From NCBI GenBank assembly GCA_030435675.1, contig CM059624.1, forward strand, positions 11,308,769-11,372,768: a stretch of DNA of 64,000 bases. Reading direction: 5' to 3'. Below the pieces are notes generated by a model that made no database searches, was not told where the DNA came from, and saw nothing but the letters and a program-made list of their open reading frames with translations. Numbering within the stretch: position 1 is the stretch's first letter; each line of letters starts with the position of its first letter. The translations under genes and the position numbers were made by a program. This document shows, piece after piece, positions 12,401 to 26,700 of the stretch. This stretch comes from Steinernema hermaphroditum. Lineage: Eukaryota; Nematoda; Chromadorea; Rhabditida; Steinernematidae.

Positions 12401-15400
12401 CCCTCCGCTCCAAAGTACCATAGCATTTTTATGATTGGATCTTGTAGAACTGCACGAGCCTGATTGAACGCGCCTACTCTCGTTGGATTTCCTGTGGACT
12501 ATCTTAGTTTCCTGCAAAACTTTCAATTCGAGACAGCAGGGTCCTTGTTCATACAAAGAGTTATGCATCTGACCCCTCCGCTCCAAAGTACCATAGCATT
12601 TTTATGATTGGATCTTGTAGAACTGCACGAGCCTGATTGAACGCGCCTACTCTCGTTGGATTTCCTGTGGACTATCTTAGTTTCCTGCAAAACTTTCAAT
12701 TCGAGACAGCAGGGCCCTTGCTCATACAAAGAGTTCTGCATCTGACCCCTCCTGCTCCAAAGTACCATAGCATTTTTATGATTGGATCTTGTAGAACTGC
12801 ACGAGCCTGATTGAACGCGCCTACTCTCGTTGGATTTCCTGTGGACTATCTTAGTTTCCTGCAAAACTTTCAATTCGAGACAGACAGGGCCCTTGCTCAT
12901 ACAAAGAGTTCTGCATCTGACCCCTCCTGCTCCAAAGTACCATAGCATTTTTATGATTGGATCTTGTAGAACTGCACGAGCCTGATCGAACGCGCCTACT
13001 CTCGTTGGATTTCCTGTGGACTATCTTAGTTTCCTGCAAAACTTTCAATTCGAGACAGACAGGGCCCTTGTTCATACAAAGAGTTCTGCATCTGACCCCT
13101 CCGCTCCAAAGTACCATAGCATTTTTATGATTGGATCTTGTAGAACTGCACGAGCCTGATTGAACGCGCCTACTCTCGTTGGATTTCCTGTGGACTATCT
13201 TAGTTTCCTGCAAAACTTTCAATTCGAGACAGCAGGGTCCTTGTTCATACAAAGAGTTCTGCATCTGACCCCTCCGCTCCAAAGTACCATAGCATTTTTA
13301 TGATTGGATCTTGTAGAACTGCACGAGCCTGATCGAACGCGCCTACTCTCGTTGGATTTCCTGTGGACTATCTTAGTTTCCTGCAAAACTTTCAATTCGA
13401 GACAGCAGGGCCCTTGCTCATACAAAGAGTTCTGCATCTGACCCCTCCTGCTCCAAAGTACCATAGCATTTTTATGATTGGATCTTGTAGAACTGCACGA
13501 GCCTGATTGAACGCGCCTACTCTCGTTGGATTTCCTGTGGACTATCTTAGTTTCCTGCAAAACTTTCAATTCGAGACAGCAGGGTCCTTGTTCATACAAA
13601 GAGTTCTGCATCTGACCCTCCTGCTCCAAAGTACCATAGCATTTTTATGATTGGATCTTGTAGAACTGCACGAGCCTGATTGAACGCGCCTACTCTCGTT
13701 GGATTTCCTGTGGACTATCTTAGTTTCCTGCAAAACTTTCAATTCGAGACAGCAGGGCCCTTGTTCATACAAAGAGTTCTGCATCTGACCCCTCCGCTCC
13801 AAAGTACCATAGCATTTTTATGATTGGATCTTGTAGAACTGCACGAGCCTGATCGAACGCGCCTACTCTCGTTGGATTTCCTGTGGACTATCTTAGTTTC
13901 CTGCAAAACTTTCAATTCGAGACAGCAGGGCCCTTGCTCATACAAAGAGTTCTGCATCTGACCCCTCCTGCTCCAAAGTACCATAGCATTTTTATGATTG
14001 GATCTTGTAGAACTGCACGAGCCTGATCGAACGCGCCTACTCTCGTTGGATTTCCTGTGGACTATCTTAGTTTCCTGCAAAACTTTCAATTCGAGACAGC
14101 AGGGCCCTTGCTCATACAAAGAGTTCTGCATCTGACCCTCTCCGCTCCAAAGTACCATAGCATTTTTATGATTGGATCTTGTAGAACTGCACGAGCCTGA
14201 TTGAACGCGCCTACTCTCGTTGGATTTCCTGTGGACTATCTTAGTTTCCTGCAAAACTTTCAATTCGAGACAGTAGGGCCCTTGTTCATACAAAGAGTTC
14301 TGCATCTGACCCCTCCGCTCCAAAGTACCATAGCATTTTTATGATTGGATCTTGTAGAACTGCACGAGCCTGATCGAACGCGCCTACTCTCGTTGGATTT
14401 CCTGTGGACTATCTTAGTTTCCTGCAAAACTTTCAATTCGAGACAGTCAGGGCCCTTGCTCATACAAAGAGTTCTGCATCTGACCCCCTCCGCTCCAAAG
14501 TACCATAGCATTTTTATGATTGGATCTTGTAGAACTGCACGAGCCTGATCGAACGCGCCTACTCTCGTTGGATTTCCTGTGGACTATCTTAGTTTCCTGC
14601 AAAACTTTCAATTCGAGACAGCAGGGCCCTTGCTCACACCAAGAGTTCTGCATCTGACCCTCCTGCTCCAAAGTACCATAGCATTTTTATGATTGCATCT
14701 TGTAGAACTGCACGAGCCTGATTGAACGCGCCTACTCTCGTTGGATTTCCTGTGGACTATCTTAGCTTCCTGCAAAACTTTCAATTCGAGACAGATAGGG
14801 CCTTGTTCATACAAAGAGTTCTGCATCTGACCCTCCTGCTCCAAAGTACCATAGCATTTTTATGATTGGATCTTGTAGAACTGCACGAGCCTGATTGAAC
14901 GCGCCTACTCTCGTTGGATTTCCTGTGGACTATCTTAGTTTCCTGCAAAACTTTCAATTCGAGACAGAAGTGTCCTTGCTCATACAAAGAGTTCTGCATC
15001 TGACCCCTCCTGCTCCAAAGTACCATAGCATTTTTATGATTGGATCTTGTAGAACTGCACGAGCCTGATCGAACGCGCCTATTCCCGTTGGGTTTACTGT
15101 GGACTATCTTAGTTTCCTGCAAAACTTTCAATTCGAGACAGTTAGGGCCTTGTTCATACAAAGAGTTATGCATCTGACCCCTCCTGCTCCAAAGTACCAT
15201 AGCATTTTTATGATTGGATCTTGTAGAACTGCACGAGCCTGATCGAACGCGCCTATTCTCGTTGGGTTTCCTGTGGACTATCTTAGTTTCCTGCAAAACT
15301 TTCAATTCGAGACAGCAGGGCCCTTGCTCATACAAAGAGTTCTGCATCTGACCCCTCCTGCTCCAAAGTACCATAGCATTTTTATGATTGGATCTTGTAG

Positions 15401-18400
15401 AACTGCACGAGCCTGATCGAACGCGCCTACTCTCGTTGGATTTCCTGTGGACTATCTTAGTTTCCTGCAAAACTTTCAATTCGAGACAGCAGGGCCCTTG
15501 TTCATACAAAGAGTTCTGCATCTGACCCCTCCGCTCCAAAGTACCATAGCATTTTTATGATTGGATCTTGTAGAACTGCACGAGCCTGATTGAACGCGCC
15601 TACTCTCGTTGGATTTCCTGTGGACTATCTTAGTTTCCTGCAAAACTTTCAATTCGAGACAGCAGTGTCCTTGCTCATACAAAGAGTTCTGCATCTGACC
15701 CCTCCGCTCCAAAGTACCATAGCATTTTTATGATTGGATCTTGTAGAACTGCACGAGCCTGATTGAACGCGCCTACTCTCGTTGGATTTCCTGTGGACTA
15801 TCTTAGTTTCCTGCAAAACTTTCAATTCGAGACAGCAGGGTCCTTGTTCATACAAAGAGTTCTGCATCTGACCCCTCCGCTCCAAAGTACCATAGCATTT
15901 TTATGATTGGATCTTGTAGAACTGCACGAGCCTGATTGAACGCGCCTACTCTCGTTGGATTTCCTGTGGACTATCTTAGTTTCCTGCAAAACTTTCAATT
16001 CGAGACAGCAGGGCCCTTGCTCATACAAAGAGTTCTGCATCTGACCCCTCCTGCTCCAAAGTACCATAGCATTTTTATGATTGGATCTTGTAGAACTGCA
16101 CGAGCCTGATCGAACGCGCCTACTCTCGTTGGATTTCCTGTGGACTATCTTAGTTTCCTGCAAAACTTTCAATTCGAGACAGACAGGGCCCTTGCTCATA
16201 CAAAGAGTTCTGCATCTGACCCCTCCTGCTCCAAAGTACCATAGCATTTTTATGATTGGATCTTGTAGAACTGCACGAGCCTGATCGAACGCGCCTACTC
16301 TCGTTGGATTTCCTGTGGACTATCTTAGTTTCCTGCAAAACTTTCAATTCGAGACAGTCAGGGCCCTTGCTCATACAAAGAGTTCTGCATCTGACCCCTC
16401 CGCTCCAAAGTACCATAGCATTTTTATGATTGGATCTTGTAGAACTGCACGAGCCTGATCGAACGCGCCTATTCCCGTTGGGATTTACTGTGGACTATCT
16501 TAGTTTCCTGCAAAACTTTCAATTCGAGACAGCAGGGCCCTTGCTCATACAAAGAGTTCTGCATCTGACCCCTCCTGCTCCAAAGTACCATAGCATTTTT
16601 ATGATTGGATCTTGTAGAACTGCACGAGCCTGATCGAACGCGCCTACTCTCGTTGGATTTCCTGTGGACTATCTTAGTTTCCTGCAAAACTTTCAATTCG
16701 AGACAGCAGGGCCCTTGCTCACACAAAGAGTTCTGCATCTGACCCCTCCTGCTCCAAAGTACCATAGCATTTTTATGATTGGATCTTGTAGAACTGCACG
16801 AGCCTGATTGAACGCGCCTACTCTCGTTGGATTTCCTGTGGACTATCTTAGTTTCCTGCAAAACTTTCAATTCGAGACAGACAGGGCCCTTGTTCATACA
16901 AAGAGTTCTGCATCTGACCCCTCCTGCTCCAAAGTACCATAGCATTTTTATGATTGGATCTTGTAGAACTGCACGAGCCTGATTGAACGCGCCTACTCTC
17001 GTTGGATTTCCTGTGGACTATCTTAGTTTCCTGCAAAACTTTCAATTCGAGACAGCAGGGCCCTTGCTCATACAAAGAGTTCTGCATCTGACCCCTCCGC
17101 TCCAAAGTACCATAGCATTTTTATGATTGGATCTTGTAGAACTGCACGAGCCTGATCGAACGCGCCTACTCCCGTTGGGTTTCCTGTGGACTATCTTAGT
17201 TTCCTGCAAAACTTTCAATTCGAGACAGCAGGGCCCTTGCTCATACAAAGAGTTCTGCATCTGACCCCTCCTGCTCCAAAGTACCATAGCATTTTTATGA
17301 TTGGATCTTGTAGAACTGCACGAGCCTGATCGAACGCGCCTACTCTCGTTGGATTTCCTGTGGACTATCTTAGTTTCCTGCAAAACTTTCAATTCGAGAC
17401 AGCAGGGTCCTTGTTCATACAAAGAGTTCTGCATCTGACCCCTCCGCTCCAAAGTACCATAGCATTTTTATGATTGGATCTTGTAGAACTGCACGAGCCT
17501 GATTGAACGCGCCTACTCTCGTTGGATTTCCTGTGGACTATCTTAGTTTCCTGCAAAACTTTCAATTCGAGACAGCAGTGTCCTTGCTCATACAAAGAGT
17601 TCTGCATCTGACCCCTCCGCTCCAAAGTACCATAGCATTTTTATGATTGGATCTTGTAGAACTGCACGAGCCTGATTGAACGCGCCTACTCTCGTTGGAT
17701 TTCCTGTGGACTATCTTAGTTTCCTGCAAAACTTTCAATTCGAGACAGCAGGGCCCTTGCTCATACAAAGAGTTCTGCATCTGACCCCTCCTGCTCCAAA
17801 GTACCATAGCATTTTTATGATTGGATCTTGTAGAACTGCACGAGCCTGATCGAACGCGCCTACTCTCGTTGGATTTCCTGTGGACTATCTTAGTTTCCTG
17901 CAAAACTTTCAATTCGAGACAGCAGGGCCTTGTTCATACAAAGAGTTCTGCATCTGACCCCTCCGCTCCAAAGTACCATAGCATTTTTATGATTGGATCT
18001 TGTAGAACTGCACGAGCCTGATCGAACGCGCCTACTCTCGTTGGATTTCCTGTGGACTATCTTAGTTTCCTGCAAAACTTTCAATTCGAGACAGATAGGG
18101 CCTTGTTCATACAAAGAGTTCTGCATCTGACCCCTCCTGCTCCAAAGTACCATAGCATTTTTATGATTGGATCTTGTAGAACTGCACGAGCCTGATTGAA
18201 CGCGCCTACTCTCGTTGGATTTCCTGTGGACTATCTTAGTTTCCTGCAAAACTTTCAATTCGAGACAGCAGGGTCCTTGTTCATACAAAGAGTTCTGCAT
18301 CTGACCCTCCTGCTCCAAAGTACCATAGCATTTTTATGATTGGATCTTGTAGAACTGCACGAGCCTGATTGAACGCGCCTACTCTCGTTGGATTTCCTGT

Positions 18401-20709
18401 GGACTATCTTAGTTTCCTGCAAAACTTTCAATTCGAGACAGCAGGGTCCTTGTTCATACAAAGAGTTCTGCATCTGACCCCTCCGCTCCAAAGTACCATA
18501 GCATTTTTATGATTGGATCTTGTAGAACTGCACGAGCCTGATTGAACGCGCCTACTCTCGTTGGATTTCCTGTGGACTATCTTAGTTTCCTGCAAAACTT
18601 TCAATTCGAGACAGATAGGGCCTTGTTCATACAAAGAGTTCTGCATCTGACCCCTCCGCTCCAAAGTACCATAGCATTTTTATGATTGGATCTTGTAGAA
18701 CTGCACGAGCCTGATCGAACGCGCCTACTCTCGTTGGATTTCCTGTGGACTATCTTAGTTTCCTGCAAAACTTTCAATTCGAGACAGATAGGGCCCTTGT
18801 TCATACAAAGAGTTCTGCATCTGACCCCTCCTGCTCCAAAGTACCATAGCATTTTTATGATTGGATCTTGTAGAACTGCACGAGCCTGATCGAACGCGCC
18901 TACTCTCGTTGGATTTCCTGTGGACTATCTTAGTTTCCTGCAAAACTTTCAATTCGAGACAGCAGGGCCCTTGCTCACACCAAGAGTTCTGCATCTGACC
19001 CCTCCTGCTCCAAAGTACCATAGCATTTTTATGATTGCATCTTGTAGAACTGCACGAGCCTGATCGAACGCGCCTACTCTCGTTGGATTTCCTGTGGACT
19101 ATCTTAGTTTCCTGCAAAACTTTCAATTCGAGACAGCAGGGCCCTTGTTCATACAAAGAGTTCTGCATCTGACCCCTCCTGCTCCAAAGTACCATAGCAT
19201 TTTTATGATTGGATCTTGTAGAACTGCACGAGCCTGATCGAACGCGCCTACTCTCGTTGGATTTCCTGTGGACTATCTTAGTTTCCTGCAAAACTTTCAA
19301 TTCGAGACAGCAGGGCCTTGTTCATACAAAGAGTTCTGCATCTGACCCCTCCGCTCCAAAGTACCATAGCATTTTTATGATTGGATCTTGTAGAACTGCA
19401 CGAGCCTGATCGAACGCGCCTACTCTCGTTGGATTTCCTGTGGACTATCTTAGTTTCCTGCAAAACTTTCAATTCGAGACAGCAGGGCCCTTGTTCATGC
19501 AAAGAGTTCTGCATCTGACCCCTCCTGCTCCAAAGTACCATAGCATTTTTATGATTGGATCTTGTAGAACTGCACGAGCCTGATCGAACGCGCCTACTCT
19601 CGTTGGATTTCCTGTGGACTATCTTAGTTTCCTGCAAAACTTTCAATTCGAGACAGCAGGGCCCTTGCTCACACAAAGAGTTCTGCATCTGACCCCTCCT
19701 GCTCCAAAGTACCATAGCATTTTTATGATTGGATCTTGTAGAACTGCACGAGCCTGATCGAACGCGCCTACTCTCGTTGGATTTCCTGTGGACTATCTTA
19801 GTTTCCTGCAAAACTTTCAATTCGAGACAGCAGGGCCCTTGCTCACACCAAGAGTTCTGCATCTGACCCCTCCTGCTCCAAAGTACCATAGCATTTTTAT
19901 GATTGGATCTTGTAGAACTGCACGAGCCTGATCGAACGCGCCTACTCTCGTTGGATTTCCTGTGGACTATCTTAGTTTCCTGCAAAACTTTCAATTCGAG
20001 ACAGCAGGGCCCTTGCTCACACCAAGAGTTCTGCATCTGACCCTCCTGCTCCAAAGTACCATAGCATTTTTATGATTGGATCTTGTAGAACTGCACGAGC
20101 CTGATCGAACGCGCCTACTCTCGTTGGATTTCCTGTGGACTATCTTAGTTTCCTGCAAAACTTTCAATTCGAGACAGCAGGGCCCTTGCTCACACCAAGA
20201 GCTCTGCATCTGACCCTCCTGCTCCAAAGTACCATAGCATTTTTATGATTGCATCTTGTAGAACTGCACGAGCCTGATCGAACGCGCCTACTCTCGTTGG
20301 ATTTCCTGTGGACTATCTTAGTTTCCTGCAAAACTTTCAATTCGAGACAGCAGGGCCCTTGCTCACACAAAGAGTTCTGCATCTGACCCCTCCTGCTCCA
20401 AAGTACCATAGCATTTTTATGATTGGATCTTGTAGAACTGCACGAGCCTGATCGAACGCGCCTACTCTCGTTGGATTTCCTGTGGACTATCTTAGTTTCC
20501 TGCAAAACTTTCAATTCGAGACAGATAGGGCCTTGTTCATACAAAGAGTTCTGCATCTGACCCCTCCTGCTCCAAAGTACCATAGCATTTTTATGATTGG
20601 ATCTTGTAGAACTGCACGAGCCTGATCGAACGCGCCTACTCTCGTTGGATTTCCTGTGGACTATCTTAGTTTCCTGCAAAACTTTCAATTCGAGACAGAT
20701 AGGGCCTTG
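6492..20709 (-). repeat. Satellite array, subfamily B
   Basis: About 82 tandem units. The diagnostic variant is TACTCTCGTTGGATTTCCTG in place of the CCCGCTCGG form. The site TGATCGAACG alternates with TGATTGAACG, a C-to-T difference at a CpG. Length is 173 or 174 bp depending on whether the box reads CCCCTCCGCTCC, CCCTCCTGCTCC or CCCCTCCTGCTCC. Toward the right end (about 18,960 onward) CACACCAAGAG and GATTGCATC variants appear, foreshadowing subfamily C. Confidence 0.95.
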
Positions 20710-20711
20710 TT

Positions 20712-20754
20712 ATAAAAGGTGCTATTAGAAGAGAGCTGATGAACTATGTTGGGA
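20712..20754. other. 43-bp non-satellite insertion in the array
   Basis: The unit ending AGGGCCTTGTT is followed by 43 bp that match no part of the unit, beginning ATAAAAGGTGCTATTAG. The array resumes at AGGGCCCTTGCTCACAACC, so AGGGCC(C)TTG is present on both sides. This is the only clear foreign sequence seen within about 47 kb of satellite. It could be filler DNA from break repair or the footprint of an excised element. I recognise no family. Confidence 0.85.
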
Positions 20755-23700
20755 AGGGCCCTTGCTCACAACCAAGAGTTCTGCATCTGACCCTCCTGCT
20801 CCAAAGTACCATAGCATTTTTATGATTGCATCTTGTAGAACTGCACGAGCCTGATCGAACGCGCCTACTCTCGTTGGATTTCCTGTGGACTATCTTAGTT
20901 TCCTGCAAAACTTTCAATTCGAGACAGCAGGGCCCTTGCTCACACCAAGAGCTCTGCATCTGACCCTCCTGCTCCAAAGTACCATAGCATTTTTATGATT
21001 CCATCTTGTAGAACTGCACGAGCCTGATCGAACGCGCCTACTCTCGTTGGATTTCCTGTGGACTATCTTAGTTTCCTGCAAAACTTTCAATTCGAGACAG
21101 CAGGGCCCTTGCTCACACCAAGAGCTCTGCATCTGACCCTCCTGCTCCAAAGTACCATAGCATTTTTATGATTCCATCTTGTAGAACTGCACGAGCCTGA
21201 TCGAACGCGCCTACTCTCGTTGGATTTCCTGTGGACTATCTTAGTTTCCTGCAAAACTTTCAATTCGAGACAGTTAGGGCCCTTGTTCATACAAAGAGTT
21301 ATGCATCTGACCCCTCCGCTCCAAAGTACCATAGCATTTTTATGATTGGATCTTATAGAACTGCACGAGCCTGATCGAACGCGCCTACTCTCGTTGGATT
21401 TCCTGTGGACTATCTTAGTTTCCTGCAAAACTTTCAATTCGAGACAGATAGGGCCCTTGTTCATACAAAGAGTTATGCATCTGACCCCTCCGCTCCAAAG
21501 TACCATAGCATTTTTATGATTGGATCTTATAGAACTGCACGAGCCTGATCGAACGCGCCTACTCTCGTTGGATTTCCTGTGGACTATCTTAGTTTCCTGC
21601 AAAACTTTCAATTCGAGACAGCAGGGCCCTTGCTCACACCAAGAGCTCTGCATCTGACCCTCCTGCTCCAAAGTACCATAGCATTTTTATGATTCCATCT
21701 TGTAGAACTGCACGAGCCTGATCGAACGCGCCTACTCTCGTTGGATTTCCTGTGGACTATCTTAGTTTCCTGCAAAACTTTCAATTCGAGACAGCAGGGC
21801 CCTTGCTCACACCAAGAGCTCTGCATCTGACCCTCCTGCTCCAAAGTACCATAGCATTTTTATGGTTCCATCTTGTAGAACTGCACGAGCCTGATCGAAC
21901 GCGCCTACTCTCGTTGGATTTCCTGCGGACTATCTTAGTTTCCTGCAAAACTTTCAATTCGAGACAGCAGGGCCCTTGCTCACACCAAGAGCTCTGCATC
22001 TGACCCTCCTGCTCCAAAGTACCATAGCATTTTTATGATTCCATCTTGTAGAACTGCACGAGCCTGATCGAACGCGCCTACTCTCGTTGGATTTCCTGCG
22101 GACTATCTTAGTTTCCTGCAAAACTTTCAATTCGAGACAGATAGGGCCTTGTTCATACAAAGAGTTCTGCATCTGACCCTCCTGCTCCAAAGTACCATAG
22201 CATTTTTATGGTTCGATCTTGTAGAACTGCACGAGCCTGATCGAACGCGCCTACTCTCGTTGGATTTCCTGTGGACTATCTTAGTTTCCTGCAAAACTTT
22301 CAATTCGAGACAGTTAGGGCCTTGTTCATACAAAGAGTTATGCATCTGACCCCTCCGCTCCAAAGTACCATAGCATTTTTATGATTGGATCTTATAGAAC
22401 TGCACGAGCCTGATCGAACGCGCCTACTCTCGTTGGATTTCCTGTGGAGTATCTTAGTTTCCTGCAAAACTTTCAATTCGAGACAGCAGGGCCCTTGCTC
22501 ACACCAAGAGTTCTGCATCTGACCCTCCTGCTCCAAAGTACCATAGCATTTTTATGATTCCATCTTGTAGAACTGCACGAGCCTGATCGAACGCGCCTAC
22601 TCTCGTTGGATTTCCTGTGGAGTATCTTAGTTTCCTGCAAAACTTTCAATTCGAGACAGCAGGGCCCTTGCTCACACCAAGAGTTCTGCATCTGACCCCT
22701 CCTGCTCCAAAGTACCATAGCATTTTTATGATTCCATCTTGTAGAACTGCACGAGCCTGATCGAACGCGCCTACTCTCGTTGGATTTCCTGTGGACTATC
22801 TTAGTTTCCTGCAAAACTTTCAATTCGAGACAGCAGGGCCCTTGCTCACACCAAGAGTTCTGCATCTGACCCTCCTGCTCCAAAGTACCATAGCATTTTT
22901 ATGATTCCATCTTGTAGAACTGCACGAGCCTGATCGAACGCGCCTACTCTCGTTGGATTTCCTGCGGACTATCTTAGTTTCCTGCAAAACTTTCAATTCG
23001 AGACAGCAGGGCCCTTGCTCACACCAAGAGCTCTGCATCTGACCCTCCTGCTCCAAAGTACCATAGCATTTTTATGATTCCATCTTGTAGAACTGCACGA
23101 GCCTGATCGAACGCGCCTACTCTCGTTGGATTTCCTGTGGACTATCTTAGTTTCCTGCAAAACTTTCAATTCGAGACAGCAGGGCCCTTGCTCACACCAA
23201 GAGCTCTGCATCTGACCCTCCTGCTCCAAAGTACCATAGCATCTTTATGATTCCATCTTGTAGAACTGCACGAGCCTGATCGAACGCGCCTACTCTCGTT
23301 GGATTTCCTGTGGACTATCTTAGTTTCCTGCAAAACTTTCAATTCGAGACAGTTAGGGCCTTGTTCATACAAAGAGTTATGCATCTGACCCCTCCGCTCC
23401 AAGTACCATACATTTTTATGATTGGATCTTATAGAACTGCACGAGCCTGATCGAACGCGCCTACTCTCGTTGGATTTCCTGTGGAGTATCTTAGTTTCCT
23501 GCAAAACTTTCAATTCGAGACAGATAGGGCCTTGTTCATACAAAGAGTTATGCATCTGACCCCTCCGCTCCAAAGTCCATAGCATTTTTATGATTGGATC
23601 TTATAGAACTGCACGAGCCTGATCGAACGCGCCTACTCTCGTTGGATTTCCTGTGGACTATCTTAGTTTCCTGCAAAACTTTCAATTCGAGACAGATAGG

Positions 23701-26700
23701 GCCTTGTTCATGCAAAGAGTTCTGCATCTGACCCTCCTGCTCCAAAGTACCATAGCATTTTTATGATTGCATCTTGTAGAACTGCACGAGCCTGATCGAA
23801 CGCGCCTACTCTCGTTGGATTTCCTGTGGACTATCTTAGTTTCCTGCAAAACTTTCAATTCGAGACAGTTAGGGCCTTGTTCATACAAAGAGTTATGCAT
23901 CTGACCCCTCCGCTCCAATTTTTATGATTGGATCTTATAGAACTGCACGAGCCTGATCGAACGCGCCTACTCTCGTTGGATTTCCTGTGGAGTATCTTAG
24001 TTTCCTGCAAAACTTTCAATTCGAGACAGCAGGGCCCTTGCTCACACCAAGAGTTCTGCATCTGACCCTCCTGCTCCAAAGTACCATAGCATCTTTATGA
24101 TTGGATCTTATAGAACTGCACGAGCCTGATCGAACGCGCCTACTCTCGTTGGATTTCCTGTGGAGTATCTTAGTTTCCTGCAAAACTTTCAATTCGAGAC
24201 AGCAGGGCCCTTGCTCACACCAAGAGTTCTGCATCTGACCCTCCTGCTCCAAAGTACCATAGCATCTTTATGATTGGATCTTATAGAACTGCACGAGCCT
24301 GATCGAACGCGCCTACTCTCGTTGGATTTCCTGTGGAGTATCTTAGTTTCCTGCAAAACTTTCAATTCGAGACAGCAGGGCCCTTGCTCACACCAAGAGT
24401 TCTGCATCTGACCCTCCTGCTCCAAAGTACCATAGCATCTTTATGATTGGATCTTATAGAACTGCACGAGCCTGATCGAACGCGCCTACTCTCGTTGGAT
24501 TTCCTGTGGAGTATCTTAGTTTCCTGCAAAACTTTCAATTCGAGACAGCAGGGCCCTTGCTCACACCAAGAGTTCTGCATCTGACCCTCCTGCTCCAAAG
24601 TACCATAGCATTTTTATGATTCCATCTTATAGAACTGCACGAGCCTGATCGAACGCGCCTACTCTCGTTGGATTTCCTGTGGAGTATCTTAGTTTCCTGC
24701 AAAACTTTCAATTCGAGACAGCAGGGCCCTTGCTCACACCAAGAGTTCTGCATCTGACCCTCCTGCTCCAAAGTACCATAGCATTTTTATGATTGCATCT
24801 TGTAGAACTGCACGAGCCTGATTGAACGCGCCTACTCTCGTTGGATTTCCTGTGGACTATCTTAGCTTCCTGCAAAACTTTCAATTCGAGACAGATAGGG
24901 CCTTGTTCATGCAAAGAGTTCTGCATCTGACCCTCCTGCTCCAAAGTACCATAGCATTTTTATGATTGGATCTTGTAGAACTGCACGAGCCTGATCGAAC
25001 GCGCCTATTCCCGTTCGGATTACTGTGGAGTATCTTAGTTTCCTGCAAAACTTTCATTTCGAGACAGCAGGGCCCTTGCTCACACCAAGAGCTCTGCATC
25101 TGACCCTCCTGCTCCAAAGTGCCATAGCATTTTTATGATTCCATCTTGTAGAACTGCACGAGCCTGATCGAACGCGCCTACTCTCGTTGGATTTGCTGTG
25201 GACTATCTTAGTTTCCTGCAAAACTTTCAATTCGAGACAGCAGGGCCCTTGCTCACACCAAGAGCTCTGCATCTGACCCTCCTGCTCCAAAGTACCATAG
25301 CATTTTTATGATTCCATCTTGTAGAACTGCACGAGCCTGATCGAACGCGCCTACTCTCGTTGGATTTCCTGTGGACTATCTTAGTTTCCTGCAAAACTTT
25401 CAATTCGAGACAGCAGGGCCGTTGCTCACACCAAGAGCTCTGCATCTGACCCTCCTGCTCCAAAGTACCATAGCATTTTTATGATTCCATCTTGTAGAAC
25501 TGCACGAGCCTGATCGAACGCGCCTACTCTCGTTGGATTTCCTGCGGACTATCTTAGTTTCCTGCAAAACTTTCAATTCGAGACAGCAGGGCCCTTGCTC
25601 ACACCAAGAGCTCTGCATCTGACCCTCCTGCTCCAAAGTACCATAGCATTTTTATGATTCCATCTTGTAGAACTGCACGAGCCTGATCGAACGCGCCTAC
25701 TCTCGTTGGATTTCCTGTGGACTATCTTAGTTTCCTGCAAAACTTTCAATTCGAGACAGCAGGGCCCTTGCTCACACCAAGAGCTCTGCATCTGACCCTC
25801 CTGCTCCAAAGTACCATAGCATTTTTATGATTCCATCTTGTAGAACTGCACGAGCCTGATCGAACGCGCCTACTCTCGTTGGATTTCCTGCGGACTATCT
25901 TAGTTTCCTGCAAAACTTTCAATTCGAGACAGATAGGGCCTTGTTCATGCAAAGAGTTCTGCATCTGACCCCTCCTGCTCCAAAGTACCATAGCATTTTT
26001 ATGATTGGATCTTGTAGAACTGCACGAGCCTGATCGAACGCGCCTACTCTCGTTGGATTTCCTGCGGACTATCTTAGTTTCCTGCAAAACTTTCAATTCG
26101 AGACAGATAGGGCCTTGTTCATGCAAAGAGTTCTGCATCTGACCCTCCTGCTCCAAAGTACCATAGCATTTTTATGATTGGATCTTGTAGAACTGCACGA
26201 GCCTGATCGAACGCGCCTATTCCCGTTCGGATTACTGTGGAGTATCTTAGTTTCCTGCAAAACTTTCAATTCGAGACAGCAGGGCCCTTGCTCACACCAA
26301 GAGCTCTGCATCTGACCCTCCTGCTCCAAAGTACCATAGCATTTTTATGATTCCATCTTGTAGAACTGCACGAGCCTGATCGAACGCGCCTACTCTCGTT
26401 GGATTTCCTGCGGACTATCTTAGTTTCCTGCAAAACTTTCAATTCGAGACAGATAGGGCCCTTGTTCATGCAAAGAGTTCTGCATCTGACCCTCCTGCTC
26501 CAAAGTACCATAGCATTTTTATGATTGGATCTTGTAGAACTGCACGAGCCTGATCGAACGCGCCTACTCTCGTTGGATTTCCTGTGGACTATCTTAGTTT
26601 CCTGCAAAACTTTCAATTCGAGACAGATAGGGCCTTGTTCATGCAAAGAGTTCTGCATCTGACCCTCCTGCTCCAAAGTACCATAGCATTTTTATGATTG

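Noticed and set aside
20712..20754. Hammerhead-ribozyme-like core (CTGATGA) in the foreign insertion
   Set aside because: The paired stem and the GAAA core element are missing, and the satellite unit itself has no CTGATGA.
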